Assembly: GCF_028858725.1 (NCBI RefSeq)
Contig: NC_084760.1
Span: forward strand, 65,849,867-65,913,866
Origin: Colius striatus
Taxonomy: Eukaryota; Chordata; Aves; Coliiformes; Coliidae
Reading direction: 5' to 3'
DNA: 64,000 bases
Of the stretch, positions 1 through 12,300 are shown piece by piece. Position 1 is the stretch's first letter. Every line of letters begins with the position of its first letter. Below the pieces are notes generated by a model that saw only the letters and a list, made by a program, of their open reading frames with translations, had not been told where the DNA came from and searched no databases. The position numbers and the translations under genes were made by a program.

Positions 1-320
1 GAAGAAAGAGAGAAGGCACTAATGGAAAAAGAGTCCCAGCAGTCCTAGGCACAGACCTGGGTGGTTAGAGGTTTGATTAAAGACATTTGCAGATCGTTGG
101 TATCTTAAGTATTTGCAAGTGTTTCGACAAACAGAGGTAATCTGTGAAAGACTGGCTCTTTTGTATAGGTTATAATCCCTTCCCAAAAGCTGTAGAGCAG
201 ATACAAAACATTTCCTCTGTTCCCTGTACTTTGACTGTGGAGCTTTGGCTGGCACTCCTGTGTGGATGGACTTGTCAAGGTGGGGAGGAAGAGCTCCTTG
301 TTATGCAAACATCATCTAGA
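1..320 (+). other. KAT14: KAT14 5' flank: 5' UTR and/or upstream intron
   Basis: No coding exon can be supported here. The reading frame of the first KAT14 coding exon stays open upstream to an ATG at 144 and another at 303. The residues upstream of 321 have no counterpart in the vertebrate protein, so this is probably 5' UTR or intron read in frame by chance. The true first exon and promoter, which vertebrate genes of this kind usually keep in a CpG island, should lie to the left of the window. Confidence 0.5.
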
Positions 321-3300
321 ATGGCTAATAACGTTCACATGAGTGGGCTGCTAAGCCGCCATGATGATGAAGCTACCAGGACCTCCACCTCTGAGGGTCT
401 GGAGGAGGGTGAGGTGGAAGGAGAGACTCTCCTGATTGTTGAATCTGAGGACCAGGCTTCGGTGGATTTGTCACATGACCAGAGCGGGGACTCTCTGAAC
501 AGCGACGAAGGTGACGTTTCCTGGATGGAGGAGATGTCCTATTACTGCGAGAAGTGCCAGAAGTGGATTCCAGCAAGTAAGCCTGCTAGTTGTGTTATGT
601 CTTGTTTGTCTTGCTGTGGTGGTTGTTTGCAAGGTGTGGTTATGCTGTCCTGCATGCCAGTCTTACAGGGCAGCCCTGGTTGATCTGTATCCCCACCTAT
701 GCTGGAGGAGAAAAGGAGGTCTTGGCTTTGCATGGAGCTCTTCAGCCTGATGCCAGCAGTGTATGTTAGGCACTTCAATCCATAGCCTGTATAGGAGTTC
801 CCCGTTCAACATACCCTGTGAAGAAATGTGATTATCTTCTTTAATTAGTAGAGAACAAGGGTATGAGTTCAGAAACACACATACCCTCATGAGTCTTGCT
901 GCTGGTGTATTTAGGGGACTTTGGCCAAGCAACGTGGCCTCTCTGCTCACTCAGATAAAGATAATGACCCATGTGTAAAGCTCTGCGGAGGAAAAGGGCT
1001 TTGGGATGGCGTTTCTTTTCTTTTCTCTTTTTTTTTTCCTTGTCAGTTTGTCACATCTGTGAAGCACATGGCTAAATATCAGCCTTAATAGCTTCCTGAT
1101 GATGTGAATTTGTTAGCTCTCAGGGAAGCGTGTCCAGCCTGTAGCAGCTGTAGCTAGTGTTGTGAGGTATTTGGAGTGAGCTGCAGAACTCGATCCCTCT
1201 GCTACTGCAGGTTGACATGAGATACGTGCTGTTAGTATTCCTGAGAAATTGATTGCTGCCTACTCATTTTAGGTCAACTGAGAGAACAGCTCAGCTACTT
1301 GAAAGGAGACAACTTCTTCAGATTTACTTGCTCTGATTGCTCAGAAGATGGGAAGGAGCAATTTGAACGGCTGAGATTAACGTGGCAGCAAGTAAGTAAA
1401 GTGTTTGTGCCACCAGAAAAAAACAGGACTTCCTAAAGTTGTTGTTTGTTTTGTATGTGCTACCTGGAAAAGATAACAAAGAAACAGGTGCATGAAAGTC
1501 AGAGATTAATTAGCTAAGGATTGCCTGCATGTTAGAATTTGGGCATTTGGCAGCTAAATTGAAAAATTGATTACATGAACTACTTTCCTCTCTTCTTCTT
1601 TGTGTTTTTTTCCCAATACACTTTTTTTCTTCCCCTTATATTGCTCATGAATTTGTGCCTTCAGGCAGGTTTGTAAAAGCAAAATGAAAGCTGTTTGGCT
1701 GCCAGGCTCCAACAGTTTTTTGTGTGTATGAGGAAATGTAAAACTAGTGAGGTGCCAGGTCCCCAGACACAAAGCTTCAAGCTGACTCCTTACTCACTAG
1801 CAACAGTCCTTCCTGGAACTGGCCATTTCGGTCACTTGCACACCTGAGCAATCAATTTGCATTACACAGCAACCACCCTATGGGTAGGTGCACATCGTTT
1901 TGCTCTAAGCAGGCCACTGGAGGGGCCAGCAGTGCTGACTGCCTCTGCATATAGTGAATTTCATCAGGCAGTAGCTGTTGCTCAATGTTAAGTGTTTCCA
2001 CATGACGAGCATCAGACAGTACATGCATGATATCTGCTTCCATCCTTTGGGACAGTAGTGGTATGTCAAAATTACAGATCTGGAAAGCTAAGGCATTACA
2101 TCCAGCTCTCTTCAGAGTGGCATGGTGAGGGGACAAAAAAAAATTCAAAGTGGGTGAAGGAGAAAGTTGACTGGTGAAGAGGCTTATCTCCCTTGGCTTC
2201 CTTGCAGCCAGAGGTGCTGCTGCTTTTGGGTAAGTTGAATTAAAGCATGTGGTCAAATCAGGTGAAGTAGGAGAAATGGAGATAGTGACACCTGGATTTT
2301 TTTTTTCAGAGTTTGTGGCCTCAACAGATCCTTTTCTGTGGGCAGTTGAAAAAAATTGTTTTTGAAGTCATGAGACACCATCCCACCTGACTTAAAACCC
2401 ACAAAAGTCCCAGATAAACAGTTATTAAACTAAGAAGGGTCACAAGGCAGGAACAGGGTACAGGGGACATCAAAGCTGTCTGTACTTTTTTTGCCATCTT
2501 CAGCAATGCATTCCAGAAAGTTATGGCCCACTGCAAGGAGACCCATCTCCCTAAGAAACACACTTCAAAATTCTCTGACACTGAAGGCTAAGTGCCTATT
2601 GGAAGTCCTGCCCAGCTCAGGCTGTGTGATTGTTGAGGGATGGTCCCAGCCCAGTTGATTAGAGTTGTGTTCAAATGAATAGGGCACATGTAATTAACAG
2701 TCACCTAGGATTGACTTACAAAGAGTTGTGATATTTTGCAAACCTGCCCTTTAGGTGTGAAATAGGTAACACTGAGTTTGGTTGTGAAGCATGCGAATGA
2801 GCTGGAAATTGATCTTTTTTAATGAAGATCACCTGGAAGAAAACTGAATTCTTGCATACCCAATAGACAAGCAATTTTACAGAGAGTTTACAGTCTGTTC
2901 AGACTGAAATGAAACAGTGCTTCCACAAAGACCGTTGTCACTATATTTCTGATGGATTAGATAGAATCACAGAATGATAGGGGTTGGAAGGGACCTTTGG
3001 TTATCATCATCCCCCCCCCCCCCCCCCCCCCCCCCACCGCAGAAGCAGGGTCACCTAGATCAGATCACATAGGAATGTGTCCAGGCAGGTCTTGAAGACC
3101 TCCAAGGAAGGAGCCTCCACACCCTCCCTGGGCAGCCTGTGCCAGGGCTCCCTCACCTGAACAGTGAAATAGTTTTTCCTTATATTTAAGTGGAACTTTT
3201 TGTGTTCCAGCTTCATCCCATTACCCCTTGTCCTGTTGCTAGATACTATAGAAAAAAGGGATGTCCCAACCTCCTGACACCCACCCTTTAGATATCTGTA

Positions 3301-6300
3301 AATGTTAATAAGATCTCCCCTCAGTCTCCCCTTCTCCAGACTAAACAGTCCCAGTTCCCGGAACCTTTCCTCATATGAAAGGTGTTCCAGTCCCCCGAGC
3401 ATCTTGGTGGCTCTGTGCTGGACTCTTTCCAGCAGTTCTCTATCCCTCTTGAGCTGAGGAGCCCAGAACTGGACACAGGACTCCAGATGAGGCCTCACCA
3501 GGGCAGAGTAGAGGGGGAGAAGAATCTCCCTTGACCTGCTGGCCACACTCTTCTTGATGCATCCCAGGATGCCATTGGCCTCCTTGGCCACGAGGGCACA
3601 TTGCTGGCTCATGGTTAGCTTATTATCAATCAGGACTCCCAGGTCTCTCTCTGCAGAGCAGTTTCTTCAGCAGGTCAACCCCCAGCCTGTACTGGTGCAT
3701 GGGGTTGTTCCTTCCCAGGTGCAGGACTCTGCACTTGTCCTTGTTGAACCTCATGAGGCTCCTCTCTGCCCAACTCTCAAGCCGGTCGAGATCCCGCTGA
3801 ATGGCAGCACAGCCTTCTGGGGAATCAGCCAGTCCTCCCAGTTTGGTGTCATCAGGGAACTTGCTGAGGGTACACTCTGTCCCCTCATCCAGGTTGTTGG
3901 TGAAGATGTTGAACAAGACTGGCCCCAGAACCCATCCCTGTGGAACTCCACCAGCCACAGGCCTCCAACTCAACTCTGTGCCATTGATCACCCCCCTCTG
4001 GGCTCTGTCATTCATCCAGCTCTTGATCCACCTCACTGTCCACTCATCCAAACCACACTGCTTGAGCTTTCTGAGGAGGATGTTATGGGAGACAGTGTCA
4101 AAAGCGTTGCTGAAGTCAAGGTAGATGACATCTTCTGCTCTCCCCTCATCTAGCCAGCCAGTTATGCACTCATAGAAGGCTATCAGGTTGGTCAAACAGG
4201 ATTTCCCCTTGGTGAATCCATGTTGACTCCCTCTGATAAGCATCTTCTCCTTCATATGTCTAGTGATGACATTCAGGATGAGTTGTTCCATCACCTTTCC
4301 AAGGATGGAGGTGAGGCTGACCAGCCTGTGGTTTCCTGAGTTGTCCTTCTTGCCCTTTTTGAAGACTGGCGTGTCATTGGCTTTTCCCCAGTCCTCAGGC
4401 ACCTCACCTGTCCTCCCTGATTGTTCAAAAATGGTGGAGAGAGGCTTAGCAATCACATCAGCCAGCTCCCTCAGCACTCTAGGATGCATCCCATCAGGAC
4501 CCATTGACTTATGAGCCTTAAGCTTGGCCAAAAAGTCTTTAACCTCTTCCTCTTCCACCCAGGGCAAGTTCCTCTGCTGTCCTGGCCATCCTGTTACCCT
4601 TGCCAGACTGGGCTTCCTGAGGGCTGGCCATGGCTATAAAGACTGAAGCAAAGAAGGCATTCAGTACTTCAGCCTTCTCTGCATCCTCGGTCAACAGGGC
4701 ATCCTCTGTGTTTAGCAGCGGGCCCACATTTCCACTCACCATCTTTCTGCTGCTGATAGTAGGATTACTTCTAACTGGGGTTTTTTTGGAAGACTTTTTC
4801 CCTACCTCCACACTCCATTCAGACCCCAGTTGTGATGTAATTCATTTGTACAACCCCTGCAAAATCCTGAGTCTCAGCATAAACCTGCATAACTAGTCAT
4901 CTCGCTATTCCCTTGGGATGGAGGATCCTCTGGGACAATGTGCATCTAACAATAGAAAGTCAAGAACAAGCATCATGAAAGCAGGGAGAAGTTGGATTAC
5001 ACAAGTTGCCTATGAGGTGTTGCAGAAATAGGATATTTATGAGGGAGCAAAGATGTGTGTTTTTGTGGTGGCTGTGGGGTGCTGTTCAAGCAGATGAAGC
5101 AGAAGAGATTCACTTGTGTCCAACACTTTCTATTCCAGGTTGTCATGCTGGCCATGTACAATTTGTCTCTGGAAGGAACAGGCCGTCAGGGGTACTTCAG
5201 ATGGAAAGAAGATATTTGTGCTTTTATTGAGAAACACTGGACGTTCTTGTTGGGGAACAGGTAAAGACGTGGTGTTTTCTTGAAGGTCTGGTTGGTGAGC
5301 TGAACGAAAACCTGTTACACAGATGAACAAGAACCCTGGTTAATTCGAGGAGGTCTCTGATGAACCTCTCTAGTGAGAAATTCAGAGGATTTCGTATTGA
5401 GAACCTGAATGTAGGCATGAGGGATGCTCTTGAGAAGGAATAAGCATTTCATAGTGGGAAAAATGTCACAGAAAACCAATCTAAATGCATGTATTTTGGA
5501 TTCTTTCTTACTTTCCTTTAGGTAGTATATGAACCCGCCAAGCCTTTAAGTCTTTGGTTATAGCAGATGGGTTAGTCCTGATGTCACTGGGCTTTAAAGG
5601 AGAAAAAAAGAAAGGAGATGCAGCAAAGAACTGCTACCTGTCTGTACAGTTTGCACAGACAAAGTTCTCCAAGAAGGAAAATTTGCCTTAAATTGCCAGA
5701 CTGTTTACGTAGCAGATGTTACAAACTACTGAAATGGTTTTTTTCAGTGTGTGTAAAGAAAGAAGCTGTTAGAGTAAGAGCCCTTCTCCTAATGGGCAGC
5801 CTTTGTGGCACCATGAGTCATGTGCTGTATGGGCAAATCTTTTCTAAGCACAGTGGAAGCTGTCAAACCCAAGTCTTACTGGACTGCTTGTGCTACATAG
5901 GCATGAAAGGAACTGAGCAAGCGTTCAAAGTTGTAAACATGATTGACTTCACAGTTTCTTCCCCAGATATTTCTCTGTAGTAACATCTGCCCTTTCTCCC
6001 TAGCTAGAATATCTTTGCTTTCATTGCTTGTCTGTGCCTCCTCGCTCTGTTCTCAGAAATGCTAGGATCTGTCCCATTGTTTGTGTCATCAAAGTAGTAA
6101 CAAAAGCAGTAACCTCAGCATTTGAAATGTGAGGGTTCCAGTGGCAGGGCAGACCTCTCCTCTGTAGGCTTTGTGCATCAGACTCCACCAGTGCATTGCA
6201 GTTTGCCTTTCAGGGTGGTACTCTGAGAAGAAATCAATTTTTAACCTCTTTGAGGATGAAGGTCTAGGGAGTAAGTCACCCCACTGTGTCAGTGGCAGAA

Positions 6301-9300
6301 GCACTCAGCCCTTTCCGTGTTGGCAGAGTGAGGAGGCTTGAGGATGAAAGCACAGCTAGTGAGTGGGGACCTTACACTTGTTTTCCCCTCTCCCACCATA
6401 GGAAAAAGACTTCAACATGGTGGAGCACAGTCGCTGGCTGTCTCTCTGTGGGGAGCCCCTTGTTCTTCCGTTCGGGGGCCCAGGAATTTGGAGAACCAGG
6501 GTGGTGGAAACTGGTTCATAATAAACCCCCAACAATGAAACCTGAAGGAGAGAAACTGTCTGCTTCTGCACTAAAAGCAAAAGGTAACTCTTTCCCTGAT
6601 GGTGTATTGGTTCTTAGCTAGGCCAGAGCTGGAAGAGTTTACTAGAAGCCACATGTTGTATGTGTGGACAGTTACAGGGCACAATTACTTTTTTTCTTAG
6701 TTTAGCTCTGCTGTAAGGCCTGATTGAAGAGGACTATGTTGCATGTGCTGTAGTATGAGAAGCTTGTTATATTTTCTTGCCTTTTACATTATACTAACTG
6801 ATATAAAGGCTTGTGAGATTTGTCTGGGTTTCTTTTGTAGCTGAAATCTACAATTTCTTTCCTCCTCTTTACCCTGAGGAGAGGTGGGATTCTTTGTGTG
6901 TTTTGTTCCCCCACGATGCAAATTCTCTTCTGTCCAGAGGAGCAAAATCAGGGCTTAAATGAGTCTTTAGTGGCACATTGACTATGCGAACCAGAAGTGA
7001 ATTTATTACATTATTTTGAACATAAAGCATCTAAGATCTGTAGCCAAATGCATTTTCCTGGCTGTATAGTAAGTATCTCGTGACTGCAGGTGCTCAGTGT
7101 CTCTTACAATAAGCAAACTACTTCTTCAGCAGCTTCCAAGCCGCCTCTGGACCCCATCATTACTGTGGAAGGCCTGAGGAAGCGGGTGAGCCGCAACCCG
7201 GTGGAGTCGGCCATGGAGCTGAAGGAGAAGAGATCTCGCACGCAGGAAGCCAAGGACATACGGAGGGCTCAGAAGGAGGCAGCTGGCTTCCTGGACAGAA
7301 GTACATCCTCCACTCCAGTGAAATTCACCAGCCGGGGCCGCCGTCCCGATATCGTCCTGGAGAAAGGAGAAGTGATTGACTTCTCTTCCCTGAGCTCCTC
7401 GGATCGCACTCCTCTGACGAGCCCTTCTCCATCCCCGTCTCTGGACTTCTCTGCTCCTGGCACTCCAGCCTCGCATTCAGCTACCCCCAGCCTTCTCTCA
7501 GAAGCAGATCTCATCCCAGATGTCATGCCACCACAGGCTTTGTTTCATGGTAAGAGGTTCCATGGGTTTTCTTTTATAATAAGCTGTAACTGGTTGTCAA
7601 GAGTGGATGTTAAAAAAAAATTTCAGTGGAAACTTTCCAATAGAAAGTAACTGGTAAAATCCTGCTTGTCTTATCATAGAATCACAGCTAGGGGTTGGAA
7701 GGCACCTTTAGAGATCATCTAGTCCAACCGCCCTGCAGGTCCACCTAGATCAGGTCACACAGGAACGTGTCCAGGTGGGTCTTGAAGACCTCCAAGGAAG
7801 GAGACTCCACACCCTCCCTGAACCGTAAAATAGTTTTTTCTTATGTTTAAGTGGAACTTTCTGTGTTTCAGCTTCATCCCATTACCTCTTGTCCTGTTGC
7901 TAGCTACTATAGAAAAAAGGGATGTTCCAACCTCCTGACACCCACCCTTTAGATATTTGTAAATATTAATAAGATCCCCCCTCAGTCTCCTCTTCTAAAG
8001 ACTAAACAGCCTCAGGTCCCGCAGCCTTTCCTCATATGGAAGATGCTCCAGTTCCCTGATCATCTTGGTGACCCTGCGCTGGACTCTTTCCAGCAGTTCT
8101 GTCCCTCTTGAGCTGGGGAGCCCAGAACTGGACACAGGACTCCAGATGAGGCCTCACCAGGGCAGAGCAGAGGGGGAGCAGAACCTCCCTTGACCTGCTG
8201 GCCTACCTGTCTTAGTCCCGTGAAAATCTTGATTAATTTTCCATAGTTGTACTGCCAGCTTCTGAGGCCAGAAGGAGCCACCATTACTCCTTCTGAGGGG
8301 TCCTGAATAAACACTGGATAGATGATTTCACCTGACAACTGCTGCACCACTCAGCATAATCAACATTTCACTGCAATGCAGGTTATGCTGTTAGGCAGCA
8401 ACTCTAATTTCACCTCAGCTGTTTCTGAAAATGGGAGAAAGTCAATTCTTGTGGTAACATTCCAGCAGTTCCACGAGTTCAAACATCCCAGATAACAGAT
8501 GTTACATTTCTGTCGAGTTACAAAGCAGCAATGCAGGCTTTTAGTTCCTCAAGGAAGTAGACCTCAGTATGATTGGGAAGGGTGAGAATAAAGCACTTAT
8601 TGTTGGAAGGAAGGATCGTAAAGTTTTGTAGAGACACAATCCTGTGCTTCTGTGACTCCTAACTGTTCCCTCAGATTAAACAGAACTTCTCTGGGGTATG
8701 TTAGCTGAAGGTACAGCTCACCAGCTTGACCATTTCATCCCCAGTCTTCAGCAACTGTCAACAATGTGATACTTGTCAAACAGCATGAGCTCGCAGCTCA
8801 AGTGTGCTGTGATGCCAAACTGCAAGACACCTAGGAGCAGGATTGTTTCTGTGTCCTGAAATTGTCCAAAATTGGGAGGTCCAGAAGTATATAGAAAATG
8901 GAGTGTGTTGAGTGAACCCATGTTATTTCTCCTTGGCAGAGAACTCCTCTGACAGCTCTTTTTGAAATGAGACTTTGATGTTTACACCTGATCTAGGTGG
9001 AGCTGCTTCTGCAGGGAGATTGGACTAGATGATCTCTAAAGGTCCCTTCCAACCCCTATCATTCGGTGATTTTATGTTGTTTTGTTTCTTTTTTTTTTTC
9101 CTGGATTATTTTGATCTGTTGAATAGATGATGAGGAAATGGAAGGAGATGGAGTCATAGACCCAGGAATAGAGTATGTACCCCCTCCCAGTGGGACAGCC
9201 GGTGCTGGCACTGTGACAGCAAGCAGGAAAAAAGTGAAGACAGCTGAGCAGATCAAGCAAGAGGTGGAGAGTGAAGAAGAAAAACCAGAAAGGATGGAAG

Positions 9301-12300
9301 GTGACAGTGAAGATCCTGAAGAGTCAAACGCATCGCTGCAAGTGAGGGGGCGAGACAAGAGGAAGCCGCAGCTGGAGAAGGATGCTAAACCCAGAGCTCC
9401 CAAGCACACCTCTGTCAGCATCTATGAGGAAAAACTGCTGCTGAAGAGACTGGAAGCCTGTCCCAATGCCATGAGCATGACCCCAGAGGCTCGGAGACTG
9501 AGGCGCAAGCTGATAGTCAGGCAAGCCAAGAGGGAAAGAGGACTGCCGCTCTTTGACTTGGACCAAGTAGTGAACGCTGCTCTGCTTTTGGTTGATGGGA
9601 TTTATGGAGCCAAAGAAGGTGTTACCAGGTCCCCAGTGGGACAAGCAACATACAGAACTACTAGCCAGGATTTCAGGATCTTGGACAGATACCAAGTGAG
9701 TGTTTCCAAATCTAAGTGAGCTTTTGGTGTCAGTTATTTGAGAGCTTTTGCTGCGGGCAGTGGTGTCACCTTGGGGTTCCCTGGCTCCCAGAGTGAAAAG
9801 AATTATGTGAACCAGACTCATTTTGACTTCAGGCTGTGTCCCCAGTGATGTTCTTACAAGCTCCTTCCTTCTTGGGACATGCTGGTACAACACAGCTGTC
9901 TATCAATATCTGCACCTCAGATGTACTCTTTGTACTCCAGCTTTGCTGAAACATTGATGGTGGAGACCTAGAAGTAACAGGCAGTTGCTCTTTCACTCTA
10001 TGTAGGAGAGAGATCACTTGCAGTACTTCTCTGAATGATGTGTGTGTGGGTCATAGGTTTGGGTCATAAACCTGAGGTGAGACTGTCACGCTGGGAGGTC
10101 TAGTCCATCCTGTCACGTTGAGAGGCCTTTATTCTCCTTCTGATGTGATTCCCCTTTGTTAAGGCATTGACTAATCTTCCTGAAATGTCCTGCTGTTTTT
10201 CTATTTCCACATGTAGACGGTGCTGCCTGCCATGAAGGGATATCGACAGCAGACAACAAAGTTTCTCTATCGACTGGTAGGCTCAGAAGACCTGCTGACA
10301 GACCACAGTATTGTCAGTCCTTACACATCCCGTGTCCTGAAACCTTACATCAGGTATGGGATGGCCAGAGGTTGAATACGCTCTAAGCTTACGAACTGAC
10401 AACCCATGGAGAGGACACCTTCCTTGGGCAGTGCTCCTCTCTCATCCTTGAAGTACTATGGTAACCCTGGAAGGGTTATTTAACTGAAAGGTTTTATTTA
10501 GCTGAGTAGTTAAATTGTCTCTGCATTGGGAAGGGGAATCTCCAAGAGAGGGCAGGGCAGAGAGGGAATCACCGTGGTTGTTCAACGCAAGTGGCACCTG
10601 CTGTTGGGTCAGTACTGGGATTTCCTCACTCCTGCTGTAAGGAGAGGTTGGCTTGGTGTGCTGCACATCTGGGAGGTGTCCTGGCCTCTGACAGTGTTTT
10701 TGCTGAGCTGGCTGCTGTTTTCCCACACCAATGAAGACTATTCTTTTGTTTGAGGTTGAGCATGTCAAAAAATATTTCACAGGCAGTACCCATTCAGCTG
10801 CACTAGTAAGATATTGTCACTCACTTGCCTTTTGTGTTTGCTTTTCTTGTTACTGGCAGGCGTGATTATGAGACAAAGCCCCCAAAACTCAGGCTGCTGG
10901 CAGAAATCCGAGCCTATCCACACAGGAATGATCTCAACTGGAAGGCTGAGTCAGAAGCACCGGTCGATTACTGCTATGTTCGCCCTAATCACATCCCCAC
11001 CATAAACTCCATGTGCCATGAATTCTTCTGGCCTGGTAAGATTCCTTCAGTGCTTGGTTTTTGAAGAAGGAAGTGGTTTTGTTCAGAAAGAAAAACTATA
11101 TTCTTGGGCCAAATCTTTCTTCAGTTGGTGTCTGGCTCCCTTCTTAGAAAACCATTATCTGATGTGGTAGGAATGCAGTTGAGATGGAGACATGGGTTTG
11201 GTGTCTTTGTCTTTTGAGATCATTTAGAACTGGGCAATTAGGCCCTAATTAGCACAGCACTTAAAGAAGTAGGTTGTTTTGAGTAACACTGTTGATGCCA
11301 ATAGGAGTAGTCAGTTACTAAAATTAAGCATCCAGTGAAAACATTGCAGTTTTATACCTAGTTTCTTCCTAGCAGACATAAGCTGTATATGCTGGAGTGA
11401 AATTTGGGAATTGCATTTCCAACTACAGGCTTCACTGTGATGTCCCTTATTTCTTCAAGCTTCAGAATTTGCAGGGTAGGAGAATGCTTGGGTATTGGAT
11501 TTGTTTTTCATTGCTTCTTGAACTGTAGGCTCTTTGGAAGTGGCTGCTCTGTACTGGGGCAGTGGTGAGGCTGTAGTCTGAAACAATAATCATGATGTTC
11601 ACCCTCTGCATGGATCAGCTTCTGATCAGCAAACAACGTGGCAGACTAATTTAGAAAAGCTCAGGACAAACAGTACACACCTTTCTTCCAAGTAACTGCT
11701 TTATGTTTTGATTTGCAGATAGTGATTCAACAGGGTTGGTAATTCATCGATGCTCATGTGTTGCAGGCAGGAGCTCTTTGTGTTACTCACTGTCCAAATT
11801 GCATGGTTCAGGGATTCAGGGGGAGATAACACAGAATATCTTCCCTTTCACAAGCCTTTTTGGAGCTCATGAGAGACGCCTGCAATCCTAACAGAGGCTG
11901 AGCCCCTTTGTCACAGTTTGTCCTCTTCTGTTAATGAAGGTACAACCCAACTTGGCCAGAACTGCAAATGTGTTAAGTTCTTCAGGGACTCACCCTGTTC
12001 TATAAAGAAGTGTGGGTGTGTTCCTACCAACAGCGAGCTGTTCATCATTAAATCAGAAAGCTGACGCTCCCATCAGTCTCCAAACAAGAGTCAAAATTGC
12101 TTCCATGGTGTAGATATTATATGACATATCACACCTTGGTTCTGTTTTTAGCAAGAGAGGTAACCAAGGAGGTATTGCTTCAGGAAATAAAGCTTAAAGT
12201 GCCTTTGCGGAGACAAAGCTTTTAGCTGTGAAAGGGGATGGTACAACTGAGGAGGGGGTGGGATATGCAGCTGGGAGGGCATCATTAAGATAGCACTGCC

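Noticed and set aside
144-320. N-terminal extension of KAT14 from the ATG at 144
   Set aside because: The added residues have no counterpart in the vertebrate protein, while the ATG at 321 gives exactly the human spacing to the conserved block and a better start context.
3554-4153. Long + strand open frame of 199 codons
   Set aside because: It is the antisense of the CR1 reverse-transcriptase region on the minus strand.
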